A DNA stretch of 64,000 nt from Bathynomus jamesi (taxonomy: Eukaryota; Arthropoda; Malacostraca; Isopoda; Cirolanidae). How positions within the stretch are numbered: the first letter of the stretch is position 1; the number at the start of each line of letters is the position of its first letter. Of this stretch, positions 1-11,673 are shown in pieces. The position numbers and the translations under genes are program-made. Below the pieces are notes generated by a model. It was given only the letters and a program-made list of their open reading frames with translations, searched no databases and was not told the DNA's origin. The stretch is from the NCBI GenBank assembly GCA_023014485.1, contig JAJOZX010000483.1:186001-250000 (forward strand), written 5' to 3'.

Positions 1-367
1 CCGCCAAGTTATTAGGTTTCTAAACAACAACAAAGGCACTTACCGGTGCTTTGATTTAGAACTTCTTTAGGGCCTAGCATAAATTTCCATCGTCCCGCAA
101 AGCGCCTACCTAACTCGCTAACTTTACTAATTTAGAAGCTATAGACATTACCCCTACACACATATACTGTTAGACAACTTCCTGCTTACATTATAACACT
201 TTAGCAACATCACCAAATTAAATTTAGCACCAACGATTTAGTCAGATATGAATAACCATGCTGTTAGTCCAGCCAAAAACAAACAAACAGACCGCGTTCC
301 GCTGTTTATCCTTTTGTGTTGCCATTCAGCTTTCTTTTAGTGACTTTTCCCTTTAGTGACTTTAGAC

Positions 368-405
<38 letters not shown>

Positions 406-421
406 CACACACGTCACCTCA
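1..421 (-). repeat. 3' LTR of Gypsy copy 1, truncated by window start
   Basis: Matches the LTRs at 5447-5907, 5994-6441 and 14094-14601. In minus orientation the LTR starts TGAGGTGACGTG and, in the complete copies, ends TATTACA (TG...CA). About 25 terminal bases are missing at the window edge. A TA/CA microsatellite sits near the 5' end of the LTR (370-410). Confidence 0.9.
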
Positions 422-429
422 CTCCTCCC

Positions 430-1510
430 CTACAAGTTTTGTCTGTCAGGAGGGTGAGACCCCCTAGACGACTTGCGGAGCGGGATTGATGTAGTAGGAA
501 TAGGTGCAACCTGCATAGGCGGGCGAACTGAACCATTTTCCAGAGGATCTGGTCTCTCTTCCGGAAGACTCTGGTCATCCTGCAATTCACGTTCCCATAT
601 CTGGTCCTTATGGTGTTTAATAGAACGACCATCTTCTAGTTGGCACTTGAAGGAAACAGGGCCCGTTCTCTCCTGCACCATTGCAGGAACCCATTTTGGT
701 CCAGCCCCATAGTTGCGAATCATAACTGGATCATTAGGTTGCGCTTCTATAACTCTCCTTTTTTGTGTCGTGGTACAACTTCTGTTTTTCCTGATGGCAT
801 AAAACTCGTTGTAACGTTTAGTTTAGACGTGACAGATCGAAAACTGAACGAATTCCCCGGCCAATCATGAGTTCAGAAGGAGACACCCCCGTCGTTGTTT
901 GAGGTGTTAGTCGATATTTAAACAAAAATTTATCCAACACCACTTGCATTTCCTCCTCATGGGAATGACTGAAGGCCGACATGAAAGTACGGACCATGTT
1001 TTCCGCGAGACCGTTAGTAGACGGGTGAAAAACATTAGACCGGACATGTCTAATGCCATTTAGGTGGACGAAAGAACGAAATTCCTCACTGGTAAAACAA
1101 GTACCATTGTCGGAAGCCAGAACTAGGGGTAAACCCCATCGAGCGAAACACGAACGGAGTAAGCGAATAGTAGCACCCGAAGTCGTGGAAGTGGCTGGAA
1201 AATTTTCCACCCACTTAGAGTAGGCGTCCACAATGACTAGGAAATAAATATTATTTATAGGACCTGCATAGTCAACATGGATCCTATGCCAAGGTATAGT
1301 AGGCCATTCCCACGGATGAAGTGAACTTTTCCTTGGGAGATCTCTCTTCTCTAGGCAGTTTTGACAGGAACGAACCAATGATTCGAGTTCTCTATCTAAA
1401 CCGGGCCATGAGAAATAAGCTCTCGCCAGCTCTTTCATTTTTGTTGCATCCATGTGTTCAGTGTAAAGTTCCTTCACTAAATCTGACCTGCCTTCATTCG
1501 GAATTATCAC
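430..1510 (-). pseudogene. Gypsy copy 1 integrase
   Basis: Two overlapping-frame pieces (818-1510 and 430-723) form an integrase that would insert the retroelement cDNA. The N-terminal HHCC zinc finger is visible (EHMDATKMKE, then RSCQNCLEKR). The catalytic core has HVDYAGP (first D), ASDNGT (second D) and LAENMV (E), a DDE triad. The C-terminal piece begins RNYGAGPKWVP and has the QLEDGRSIKHHKDQIW stretch typical of the Gypsy integrase tail. It ends next to the 3' LTR, as expected. A frameshift around 780-820 separates core from tail, so it is a pseudogene. Confidence 0.9.
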
Positions 1511-1785
1511 TCTGTGGCCCCATAAGAGACAGCCATTTTGGATCGAGAGTCCCGACTGACGTTAATAAAAAGGCTGTAATTCACTCTCAACCTTAGTAGG
1601 CCAACCAACTGAGCAGTAATGGATGACCTTAGACAGAATAGGGTCTGATTTTGTCCAGTGCTCTATTTGTACTGCAGTTACTGGCGTGGATTCCAAAAAT
1701 TTCACCAAGTGAACCCATTCTGTAGGTATAAGTACGCATTCATTTGGATTTTCTAAAGGCAGCCTACTTAGAGCATCAGACGTAC

Positions 1786-3146
1786 CTAGAAGTTTGCCTG
1801 ACCTATGTATAAGTCAAATTTATAGGCTTGTAGAATCAGTGCCCATCGTTGAATCCTACCTGAAGCCATAACTGGAATATATTTATCAGGTGAAAATAAA
1901 CCTAAACGAGGCTTATGGTCAGTAATTAGTTTGAATTCATGACCCCATAGATAGAAATGAAATTTTTTTACTGCAAATACTAAGGCTGAGGCTTCACGTT
2001 CAAGTTTTGCATATCGCATTTCAGTCTCAGTTAGTGTTCTAGAAGCAAAAGAAATAGGTTATTTACCAGAGCATTTTTTAAGTTTTTCCCACTGGGCGAC
2101 AAAGGCAGATCGGGAAGTGGGAGGGAGATTAAGACAAGGATGTGCTGCCAATTTCTTAACAACCGGTTCTGATGCAGATAGGGGTGTAAATCGGCGAGTG
2201 CCAATGGCGCAAGTCATTAATCTAGAGGGTCTGAGGTGAGCGGTCACTAATGACATAATTATCTAAATATAAACTAATTTTTCATCAAAAAATAAATAAA
2301 TATTGAAACACCCACCGCTTGTGATAATACCTATATTTCTATAAAATCCTGAAAAAATGAAAAAATATTTAGATATAAATAAATTTCTACTGACTGTTAA
2401 ATATTTGTTAAAAGCAAACAAACGGTTCGGTGATTCCAATCAAAATTTAACAACCAGTTCGGGCGAACCGGACCGAACCGGTCCCAGCACAACCCTGGAT
2501 TAAGGATGCTATGGATCCGGATGTTCCCAAATCAGGCCACCATCCCCGTGTGGTCTGAAATAACACTAGCATTATCTATATATAAATATCCAATGTAAAT
2601 TTCATATTTACATTTAGGATAAACAGTTCTAATTGTGGCATATGTGCATGTATTATATGCATTTTCTGGCTTCCAAGACAATGCTCCCAAGACAATTCTA
2701 TTTTTACAAATTTTGAAAATTCCTTGTCACCCATTACCCTGAAATTTCATTTACTGGGCGACAAATTTTCTTCACTGTGTGACATTCAGGTCGCCCACTT
2801 AATAGTTTAAAAACGCTCTGCTATCTACACCATCACTGTGGTGAGATAACACTGCCTCAATTCCATAAGAACTGCTATCTGCTGAAACTATGAGAGGAAG
2901 TTTAGGATCATAATGCACTAGGAGAGTGGACTTTAGCAGTGCGTCCTTGGAAGCCTCAAATGCTTCCTTTTGGGTTTTCTCCCATCTCCACCGTTCCCCA
3001 GATCGTAATAACTTATTTAGGGGTTCAAGGAAAGTCGATGCATTAGGCAAAAATTTCCTATAAAAGTTTAGGAGACCTAAATAAACTTGTAACTGTGTGA
3101 TGTTTTGTGGAGGTGGTGCATTTTTTATTACTTCTAGTTTATCCAC
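1786..3146 (-). pseudogene. Gypsy copy 1 RNase H domain, interrupted by hAT MITE
   Basis: The 2829-3146 part continues the RT connection (FYRKFLPNAS, then HYDPKLPLIVSADSSS, the first RNase H acidic region). The 1786-2058 part carries RYAKLEREASALVFAVKKF and HEFKLITDHKP, the central and later RNase H motifs. In Gypsy copy 2 the same protein is continuous at 10839-11552, which proves that the sequence between them (2067-2820) is an insertion. The reading frame is also broken by small changes, including replacement of the expected HRSGK by a frameshifted tail near 1790. Confidence 0.88.
2067..2820. mobile_element. Non-autonomous hAT-like insertion in Gypsy RNase H
   Basis: The ends form inverted repeats of about 30 bp: left CAGAGCATTTTTTAAG with GGGCGAC further in, right (reverse complement) CAGAGCGTTTTTAAAC with GGGCGAC. 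Flanking 8-mers TTATTTAC (2059-2066) and CTATCTAC (2821-2828) differ only by two C/T transitions, as expected for an aged 8-bp target duplication. The empty site is seen in Gypsy copy 2 near 11505-11520. No transposase is recognisable; the 65-aa open frame at 2059-2256 resembles nothing I know. Confidence 0.8.
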
Positions 3147-3277
3147 CGTTGGATGAACGCCTGAGGCATCTATGCGAAACCCTAAATATGAAACCTCACT
3201 CGTGACCCAAGAACACTTTTCTTTCTTTAGCTTAAGTCCAGCATCCCGGAGTCTTTTTAGAACTGTGGTTAATCTAG

Positions 3278-3904
3278 TTAGTGTTCTTTTTTAGATAAAC
3301 CTGAAATGAAGAAATCATCTAGAAAACAAATTACACCCGAAATGTGACCGAGAACTTGGTCCATTGTTCTCTGAAAAATACCCGGAGCCGATGCTATTCC
3401 ATAGCATAGCCTATTGTACTTATATAGGCCTCGGTGCGTATTTTTTGATAGCTCTTTAGAATTTTCATCTAAACTTAATTGAGCATAGGCTTGGGACATA
3501 TCTAGTTTTGTGAAATATTTACCCCCAGCAAGAGAGCTAAATAATTCATCAGGCTTGGGTATAGGGTAACAATCTAGAAGGAGTGCTCTATTTGCTGTTA
3601 AACGGTAATCCCCACATAACCGCATTGACTTATCAGGTTTTAGTACAGGAACAACCGGGGCAGCCCACTTAGCGTGTGTGACTGGTTCAATAATTTTATC
3701 TTTGAGCAGCCTGTCAATTTCTAAATCTACCTTCTCCCGCAGTGCATGTGCAATTGAATGAGCCTTACAAAATTTCGGAGTTACATTAGGGTCTACTTCT
3801 ATACAGACCTGATGGTCTTTTAGTTTGCCTACTTCAGGCCCAAAAACAGAAGAAAACTCCCTTAACAATGAGTCTATGTCAGACGAATACGCGAGTGTAT
3901 GCAC
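3278..3904 (-). pseudogene. Gypsy copy 1 reverse transcriptase
   Basis: This is the polymerase that copies retroelement RNA into cDNA. Visible RT blocks are REKVDLEIDRLLKDKIIEP (fingers), WAAPVVPVLKPDKSMRLCGDYR (block 2), FTKLDMSQAYAQL (block A, first catalytic D), LCYGIASAPGIFQ (block B) and CFLDDFFIS (block C, FLDD in place of YVDD). Upstream residues VCIEVDPNVTPKFCKAH are the usual lead-in from the protease. The frame breaks at about 3280, after SKKEH, and resumes in the connection domain at 3146. The matching region in copy 2 lacks about 120 bp of this domain. Confidence 0.93.
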
Positions 3905-3998
3905 ATCTGCCTGACCCTTGGCAAAATTTTGTCAATAGGCATTTTCAACATTTTCAAAGCATCAGTCCAATCACGGCCTAGTAGAGTTAGGCCCTTGC

Positions 3999-4298
3999 TC
4001 ATCCACCACTAAAAGAGTTAATTAAGGGATGAGACAAAGTTTTCTTGTTGAGTGTAACTGTGATGGATGCTTCTCCACAAATAGGTATTTGTATGTCCCC
4101 ATACTTTTTTAGTATTGTTTTAGATGCATGTAGTTTAGGTGTATTTTTTAAAGTTTTGTCAAAAGCTGTTTTATACATGACCGTTCGGGCAGCACCTGTA
4201 TCTAGTTCTAAAGGAACTGTAACTCCATTTAGGCCTACCTCTACAATATATGGACCTGTATTATCACCACTTTGCTGCTCATAAAATAGGTACTCCAC
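3999..4298 (-). pseudogene. Gypsy copy 1 aspartic protease
   Basis: Retropepsin-like protease that processes Gag-Pol. The active-site signature LELDTGAA follows PYIVEVGLNGVTVP, the usual beta strand. A later PICGEASITVTLN stretch corresponds to the flap and second strand region. It lies between the zinc-knuckle end of gag and RT, in the expected order. The frame is lost near 3999-4010 (SFSGG tail), where copy 2 and the RT lead-in suggest a small deletion. Confidence 0.88.
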
Positions 4299-4329
4299 TC
4301 GAATGTTCGAAGTATTTTCCTTTTGAGGA

Positions 4330-5141
4330 TTTACACTAGAAATGTTATAATTAGAATTTTCACCCCTTGTTTTCTTTGAAAAACAAACTTTAGCTATGTG
4401 GCCTATTTTACTACAGTTTCGGCAAACTGCTTCTTTAAAAGGACAGTCATTCTTCCAATGGTGTTTTCCACACCCAGTACATGGCTTGGAAGGCTTTTCC
4501 TCCTGTTTCCTCCTGTTTCCTCCTGCCGCATACCTTTTATTTGTTTTTCTAGTAGGCTCATTAGGTCTGCCTGGCCTAGAAGATTTAAAGCTATTAACGT
4601 GTTGGGCTTTACTACTGTGAATGCCAAAAGCGCTAACATCTTTAGCAGCTGCTTCCCTAGCCGCAGCTATTTCTACAGCCTAACTAAAAGTTAGGTCCTG
4701 TATAGCTAATAGGGCTCTCTGGGTAGACTCCTCTTTGAGACCCATTACAAACCTATCTCGTAGCATTTCGTCTAATTCGTCCCCAAATTTACAAGTACGG
4801 CTATGGGCTTTTATTCCTGCAACAAACTCTGCAATGCTTTCATTCACAGTCTGATGCCTCGAATAAAATTTGAAACGTTCATAGATGAGAACTACTCGGG
4901 ATTTGTAGTGATCGGTTAGGGAATGTACCAATTCACTATAGGTGCAAATTTCCGGTGCTTCAGGAGCAACTAGGTGCATAACTAAGCCAAACGTTTTAGG
5001 GCCTATTATAGTTAAAAAGGTAGGTACTTTCTTAACATCAGAAATGGAATTTGCCTCGAAAAACAACCTCACCCTAGTGGCATAAGCTTCGAAGCCCTCC
5101 CCAGAGTCTTCGTAGGGACTTATATGGCCAATCACCGACAT
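4330..5141 (-). pseudogene. Gypsy copy 1 gag (capsid and zinc knuckles)
   Basis: The N-terminal 153 codons (4680-5141) are a Ty3-type capsid: MSVIGHISPYEDSGEGF at the start, then YERFKFYSRHQTVNESI and LRDRFVMGL, the conserved retrotransposon gag helices. After an in-frame TAG at about 4680 the same frame continues as AVEIAAAREAAAKD and on to two CCHC zinc knuckles (CTGCGKHHWKNDC and CRNCSKIGHIAKVC) near 4385-4480. Knuckles bind the genomic RNA. The same TAG is present at the same codon in copy 2, so it is either inherited from a common parent or meaningful. It is treated here as a pseudogene. Confidence 0.88.
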
Positions 5142-5446
5142 GCCAGAACAAAACCGATTTAGGCCAAATAACGTGAAGTAGGTTAGATTGGGTTTAAATT
5201 TTATCTAGTTACTCCCCAGTTAGTGCTGAATAGTAAAGTGTATTAGAGTTAGGGCTGAGTAGGAATTAGTATAGAATTAGGCCGGCGAGACCTAAGCTAT
5301 AGTATGGTAGCTTATCCACACAAACCAACCAAATCGAATGAACCACCTAGGCTAGGCTACATCCACTTTTCCAAACAACCAAATTGAACCCAATAAGCGA
5401 AAGTGAATCCCATAAGCCAAATTCGAATCCCATCCTCGTCGCCAAA

Positions 5447-5840
5447 TGTAATAACTTGGGGTTAGTGACCCCGCCAAGTTACTAGGTTTCTAAATAACAA
5501 CACAGGCACTTACCGGTGCTCTGATTTAGATCTTCTTTAGGGCCTAGCATAGATTTCCAGCGTCCTACAAAGCGCCTACCTAACTCTCTAATTTTACTAA
5601 TTTAGAAGTTATAGACATTACCCCTACACCTATATACTGTTACACAACTTCCTGCTTACATTATAACACTTTAGCAACATCACCAAATTAAACTTAGCAC
5701 CAACGATTTAGTCAGATATGAATAACCATGCTGTTAGTCCAGCCCAAACAAACGAACAGACCGCGTTCCGCTGTTTATCCTTTTGTGTTGCCATTCAGCT
5801 TTCTTTTAGTGACTTTTCCTTTTAGTGACTTTTAGACTAT

Positions 5841-5898
<58 letters not shown>

Positions 5899-5907
5899 GT
5901 CACCTCA
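5447..5907 (-). repeat. 5' LTR of Gypsy copy 1
   Basis: Plus strand starts TGTAATAACTTGGGG and ends CGTCACCTCA; in element orientation TGAGGTGACGTG...TATTACA. It includes a (CA/TA)n tract at 5840-5896. It is followed on the right by an 86-bp LINE remnant. Confidence 0.92.
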
Positions 5908-5993
5908 ATAAGCAACAGAGAGTTTATTCATAGCAGTTTTTGTATAGTTCCACCACAGATGGGATGTATACAATGCAGTACAGTAAATTCTAA
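5908..5993 (-). mobile_element. CR1/Rex-like LINE fragment, left part
   Basis: Reads ATAAGCAACAGAG... as at 15507 and ends CAGTAAATTCTAA. The continuation (AAAAGATAAG) is found at 14607 beyond Gypsy copy 2, so one LINE copy was split by that insertion. Confidence 0.85.
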
Positions 5994-6441
5994 TGTAAAA
6001 GCGTGGGGTTAGTGACACCGCCAAGTTATTAGGTTTCTAAACAACAAGAAAGGCACTTACCGGTGCTTTGATTTAGATCTTCTTTAGGGCCTAGCATAGA
6101 TTTCCAGCGTCCTACAAACCACCTACCTAATTCTCTCACTTTACTAATTTAGAAGCTATAGACATTACCCGTACCCTTATATACTATTTGACAACTTCCT
6201 ACTCACATTCTAACACTCTAACAACACCACCAAAATTAAACTTAGCACCAACGATTTAGTCAGATATGAATAACCATGCTGTTAGTCCAGCCCAAACAAA
6301 CGAACAGACCGCGTTCCACTGTTTATCCTTTTGTGTTGTCATTCAGCTTTCTTTTAGTGACTTTTCCCTTTAGTGACTTTAGATTATATACATATACACA
6401 CACACACACACACGTCACATATACACGCACACGTCACCTCA
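5994..6441 (-). repeat. 3' LTR of Gypsy copy 2
   Basis: Plus strand begins TGTAAAAGCGTGGGG and ends CACGTCACCTCA; directly followed by the same internal sequence (CTCCTCCCCTACAAG) as in copy 1 at 422. Confidence 0.92.
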
Positions 6442-6442
6442 C

Positions 6443-7194
6443 TCCTCCCCTACAAGTTTTGTCTGTCAGGAGGGTGAAACCCCCTAGACGACTTGCGAAG
6501 CGGGGTTGATGTAGTAGGAATAGGTGCAACCTGCATAGGCGGGCGAATTGAACCATTTTCAAGAGGATCGGTTCTCTCTTCCGGAAGACTCTGGTCATCC
6601 TGCAATTCACGTTCCCATATCTGGTCCTGATGTCGTTTAAGGAAACGACCATCTTCTAGTTGGCACTTGAAGGAAACAGGGCCCGTAGTTGCGAATCATA
6701 ACTGGATCATTAGGTTGTGCTTCTGTAACTCTCCTTTTTATAGTGTCGTGGTACAACTTCTGTTTTTCCTGATGGCGTGAAACTCGTTGTTGTGACGTTT
6801 CGTTTGGACGTAACAGATCGAAAACTGAACGAATTCCCCGGCCAATCTTAAGTTTAGAACGAGACACCCGTCATTGTTTGAGGTGTTAGTCGATATTTAA
6901 ACAAAAATTTATCCAACACCACTTGCAATTCCTCCCCATAAGAATGACGCAAGGCCGACTTGAAAGTACGGACCATGTTTTCCGTGAGACCGTTAGTAGA
7001 CGGGTGAAAAACACCAGACCGGACATGTCTAATGCCATTTAGGTAGACAAAAGAACGAAATTCCTCACTGGTAAAACAAGTACCATTGTCGGAAACCAGA
7101 ACTACGGGTAAACCCATCGAGCGAAACACGAACGGAGTAAGCGAATAGTAACACCCAAAGTCGTGGAATTGGTTGGAAAAATTTCCTCCCACTT
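6443..7194 (-). pseudogene. Gypsy copy 2 integrase, core second half and tail
   Basis: This is the downstream half of the integrase after the nested hAT. The frame 6854-7192 has LVSDNGTCF (second catalytic D), STNGLTENMV (the E lies in TENMV) and KYRLTPQTMTG. The frame 6637-6867 has KLKIGRGIRSVFDLLRPN and VTEAQPNDPVMIRNYG, the region before the tail, and 6434-6652 overlaps the C-terminal tail. At least two frameshifts are present, and the GAGPKWVPAMV tail region of copy 1 is shortened here. The first catalytic D lies on the other side of the hAT, at about 10690-10720. Confidence 0.88.
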
Positions 7195-7202
7195 AGAGTA
7201 GG

Positions 7203-10200
7203 CAGTGGCGGTCCTGGCATTTTTGGCGCCCTAGGTGAGATCATGCAAAGGTGCCCTTCCTCTGTCAACAGCACACTCCTCCCCCCCTGATGCATAACCT
7301 CTGCCGCAATAAAACATACTGAACACATTGTCTTTAAAACACAAAACATCTCCTTTATTTATTGTTCTTAGCTACAAGTAAGAACAAGTTGTCTTGAAAC
7401 AAAAACTACAAAGAAATCTTGTATGAATAATAATTGAACATTCAATAAAGATTCCCAAATATATTGCAAACAAAATAAATATTCCAATGTATATTACACA
7501 CAAAATAGATAAATAAAAAACACTAATAAATCACACAATGTAGCTTAATAAAGGAATAAGATTGCCAGCTAGCAAATAACTGAATTTTAAATTTGGTTTG
7601 GAAGTTTTAGGTCTAGTTGTTTTCCTATTAAAACGTGATCCTCCTGGTCTTCCTTGATGCAAATTCATCAATGTTGTCATCATAGGAAATCTGCTCAGAA
7701 ACCGCATGGTTAATGCTGATGACAGCAAGACCACTGAGGCGGTCTTGCATCATGGTGGATCTCATGTAAGTCTTGATGAGCTTGAGCTTGGAAAACTCCT
7801 CTCTGCTTCAGCCACTGTCATTGGAAGGGTGACAGCAACCCTGAGGGCGACCCAGAGGTTGGGATAGAGCTCTGTGAGCTGCTTTTCATGGATAAACGTC
7901 AGAAGCTGAAGTGCTGTCATGCTCGTAGATGGCAGTTCAGGCAAATTCTTTAATTCCTGTGCCAACTCCCTACCATCTAGATCAGAATGCCCTCGACAGC
8001 CTAAAGTGTTGCTGTGAGTTTCTGATTTCTTTGTCATCTCCTCATTTGACAAGTTTTGGAACAATCTTTCCTGAAGTGATGAAATAGCAGCATCCACCAC
8101 CACACTGAGAAAGGTCACCTCCAAATTTTTAAGTGCGTCATTGATGGGCTCATCATGGGACTCATAGGAGAAGTGCCGCTTTGTGGACCTCAGCCTCTTT
8201 TGCTGGAGAACAGCCTCCACATTCATGTCTTCGCACATGTCCATGGCTGAGGTTTGTGCAGCCACAAAGCCTGTTGTTCTGTAAGTGCTGAGAGTTGTTT
8301 CAGTCTTCCTTAGCAGATTAACAGCCACATCCAACTGCATTGAGGGAGACTGGATTAGTTTGCTGACTTGCTGTATGTGGCTTAGGATGTGATACCACAC
8401 CACAGTGAAGATTGAAAACCGGTATGACCTTATCTCCTCTGCCAAAGACTGGGCCTCAATCTTTATCATAGGGTCAGTGGTTTGACCCCTCACCTCAATG
8501 AGTGCCTCTCTCACTGATGCTGCTTGGTACCTCACTGGCTCAGTACTCTTCACCCTGCTTTCCCACCTTGTTTCTGACCATGATTTTAAAGTCAAGTTAA
8601 CATGGTTCTTCAGGATAGCCCATCTTTGTGTAGAAGCCGAGAACAGGGTGTAGAGCTTCTGCAAGATGCCAAAATAGCCAGTGGCATCGGTGGAGCTTTT
8701 ATCAGCATCAGCTACCACCAGATTTAATGTATGAGCCCCACATGGCACAAACAGAGCCCGTGGATTCTTTTCCAGCAGCTGGCTTGGACTCCCTTGTTTT
8801 TGCCCCTCATGTTGGCTCCGTTGTCATACGACTATCCTCTGCAGTCGTCAAAGGGAATGTTTAGGTCCTCTAGTCTCTTCAAAATTAGGGACGACAAACT
8901 TTGGCCAGTGGACTCCTCTGCCTCCAGGAACCCCATGAAATGTTCCTTTACTTGGGGTTTATCATCCAGTGAAACAGTCCTGATTATCACTGACATTTGT
9001 TCTGTATGACTAATATCTGGGGGTGCAATCTAAAATGATAGAAAAGTACTTTGATTGATTGATCTCCTGCACCACTGTATGAATGATCTTGGTACTGATG
9101 GAGTCAATCAGTTCGTTTTGAATATGTTTGCACAGATAGCTGGTGTGACTTGCCAATCCACTTTCCACCCTGTGAATATGATCTTTCATTACTTGGTCAA
9201 ATTTTGTCATGAGCTCAACCTCTTTTAAGAAGTTCCCGTTTGATGACGTGTGCAGTGTTTCTGTGTGTCCCCTCAGTGCCATATTCCTCACTGCCAGAGA
9301 CTGTACTATGGCAACCAGCCGCACCAGAACATCTCTCCACCGCTTCCTCTCAGCCTCAAGGAGTGCCATCTCTTTTTTGTCAATGGTTTCCCCTTTTATA
9401 ATCCGCACCTCCATTTCTTTCCATGTTGTCAAATGTTTTAAGTGTTCTGGCGTGTTTTCATGAGAATTGAGCAAGGTGGTTGCATTCTTCCAGTCGTTAA
9501 GTCCTCCCTTTATTAAAGGAAAGTCTTTTGTCGAGAACAGCTTGCAGCAGAAGCAGAAGAGTCTATTGTTTTTCCGTGAATACATCAGCCAACTTCTCTT
9601 CATTTTCTCTCTGTTTACCAAGATTCTATTGATGGTGGCATTTTCTTCCATCCTCTCTCCTAGGAAAGATGAAGTCAGGTGTTACCTGGTATGATCCTCG
9701 CCTAACAAATTCTGTCATCATCTTATCACTCAGGACAGAAGGCCATTCAGCAGGATCAATTGGTTCTGCATCTGTCTGGATGGGCGGAATCGATGTGCCT
9801 TGATCAGCAGGTTCAGCACAGGAAAATCCTTCAGATGCATCTGAAAGGATATATAGCAGATGAAAATCAATTTATTTATTTACAGTATTTACAGTCTAGT
9901 TAAGCCCAATACTAAAAATAAACGCCTTAAACCTTACACCTATCCATAAAGGGTAGGTTATGGTGAGGGTGAGGGTTTTAAACTAAAAACCCAAAATCTG
10001 ACAACACAAACATGAAGCAGACAAATTTTAGAAGTTATTTCAGCAAAAAAAGAAAAAAATTGTGATTTTTGCCTAAAATAGCGGATTGCCCACTTGAAGG
10101 AGCAAACTTATCTTGATTTTACAGTTTAAAAAAGTAACGTCAGATATAAAACTGAAACTTAAACAAAATGTTCATGATATATACCTATACTTTTCGATCG

Positions 10201-10663
10201 CATCTCCTCTTCCTCTTTTCTTCTCTTTCTTCCCTGTGCACCTGACGGCTTTGTCCTCTTCAACATGATGCTCGGCCAGACACGACTCACTGTAAACTAG
10301 TACACATACGAAATTGTGGAGTAGAGAAAAATCCGTCGCTAGCTACATTCCAATTTACTCTGCTTGATTTTAATAATTATAAACAGTTTCAATTTATACC
10401 TATTTCATTGCTTGTTTATTTTAATGAAATAACTTTTAATTTAGTTTTATGAACTGATTTTTACAAGCAAAATCGATACCTATCACCAAGGATAAATATC
10501 TATCTCCAACCGGGGTTAGTAAGACCGTGAGTTGGTAAATTTCTCGAGCCCTGGACTGGAGCCTGTTTGAGAAAAAACAAAAAACGGGCGTGCTATGTCG
10601 CCCCCGCCACCAATTGGCGCCCTAGGTGGCCGCCTATATCGCTTATGCCCAGGACCGCCACTG
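7203..10663 (-). mobile_element. hAT transposon 1 (TTF-finger type), decayed
   Basis: Perfect 15-bp terminal inverted repeats CAGTGGCGGTCCTGG / CCAGGACCGCCACTG. Target duplication AGAGTAGG (7195-7202) versus AGAGTAGA (10664-10671) is 8 bp with one difference, diagnostic of hAT. Gypsy copy 1 (about 1215-1232) shows the empty site. The interior encodes a degraded minus-strand transposase; 9660-10600 has no recognisable gene and is AT-rich. Confidence 0.95.
7531..9651 (-). pseudogene. hAT transposase, zf-TTF/DUF4371 type (ZMYM1-like)
   Basis: The enzyme would cut and paste its own element. From N to C: a TTF-type zinc finger (SRKNNRLFCFCCKLFS at 9540-9590), a DUF4371-like core (RGHTETLHTSSNGNF, then YFSIILDCTP with a catalytic D near 9025), then SYDNGANM near 8815-8830, CGAHTLNLVVADAD at the start of the 7762-8748 frame, and the C-terminal dimerisation end AVTLPMTVAEAERSF near 7800. 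Breaks seen: an extra C in a C-run near 9018, an in-frame TAG near 8830, a frameshift near 8773 and another near 7790, after which the tail continues in another frame to about 7640. The family is hAT, probably Tip100-like. Confidence 0.9.
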
Positions 10664-10671
10664 AGAGTAGA

Positions 10672-11552
10672 CGTCCACAATGACTAGGAAATAAATATTA
10701 TTTATAGGACCTGCATAGTCAACGTGGATCCTATGCCAAGGTAGAGTAGGCCATTCCCACGGATGAAGTGGACTTTTCCTTGCGAGATCTCTGTTCTCTA
10801 GGCAGTTTCGACAGGAACGAACCAATGATTCGAGTTCTCTATCCAAACCGAGCCACCAGAAATAAGCTTTCGCCAGCTCTTTCATTTTTTATCACACCCA
10901 TGTGTTCAGCGTGAAGTTCCTTCACTAAATTCGACCTGCCTTCATTCAGAATTATCACTCTGTGGCCCCAGAAGAGACAGTCATTTTGGATCGAGAGTCC
11001 CGACTGACGTTGATAAAAAGGCTGTAATTCACTTTCAACCTTAGTAGGCCAACCAACTGAGCAGTAATGGATGACCCTAGACAAAATAGGGTCTGATTGT
11101 GTCCACTGCTCCATTTGCACTGCAGTTACTGGGGTGGATTCTAAAAACTCCACCAAGTGAACCCATTCTGTAGGTATAGGTACGCATTCATTTGGATTTT
11201 CTAAAGGCAACCTACTTAGAGCATCAGACGTACCTAGAAGTTTGCCTGACCGATGTACTAAGTCAAATTTATAGGCTTGTAGAATCAGTGCCCATCGTTG
11301 GATTCTACCTGAGGCCATAACTGGAATATTTTTATTAGGTGAAAATAAACCTAAAAGAGGCTTATAGTCAGTAATTAGTTTGAATTCATGACCCCATAGA
11401 TAGAAATGAAATTTTTTTACTGCAAATACTAAGGCTAAGGCTTCACGATCAAGTTGTGCATATCGTTTTTCAGTCTCAGTTAGTGTTCTAGAAGCAAAAC
11501 AAATAGGCCTACCTACACCATCAATGTGGTGAGATAACTGCCCCAATTCCAT
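10672..11552 (-). pseudogene. Gypsy copy 2 RNase H and integrase N-terminus
   Basis: The 237-codon frame (10839-11552) reads RNase H (FASRTLTETEKRYAQLDREA, KLITDYKPLLGLF, DLVHRSGKLLGTSDALSRLP) and into the integrase zinc finger (LVKELHAEHMG). After a frameshift near 10890 the frame 10672-10885 continues with VRSCRNCLENRDL (finger cysteines) and HVDYAGPINNIYF (first catalytic D), then runs into the nested hAT at 10663. The rest of integrase is at 6443-7194. Confidence 0.9.
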
Positions 11553-11673
11553 AAGAACTGCTATCTGCTGAAACTATGAGAGGAAGTTTAGGATCATAAT
11601 GCACTAGGAGAGTGGACTTTAGTAGTAGGTCTTTGGAAGCCTCAAATGCTTCCTTTTGCGTTTTTTCCCATCT

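Larger units (their letters stand above)
1..5907 (-). mobile_element. Ty3/Gypsy LTR retrotransposon copy 1 (decayed)
   Basis: Minus-strand element with a left 3' LTR (cut by the window edge), gag with zinc knuckles, protease, reverse transcriptase, RNase H, integrase, then a right 5' LTR. A short primer-binding-type sequence starting TGGCGACGAGG lies directly inside the 5' LTR (about 5428-5445). The protein order PR-RT-RH-IN is that of Ty3/Gypsy, and the protein style resembles the K02A2.6-like/Mag-type lineage. Frameshifts, stops and an inserted hAT at 2067-2820 make it non-functional. Its left target duplication is outside the window. Confidence 0.93.
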
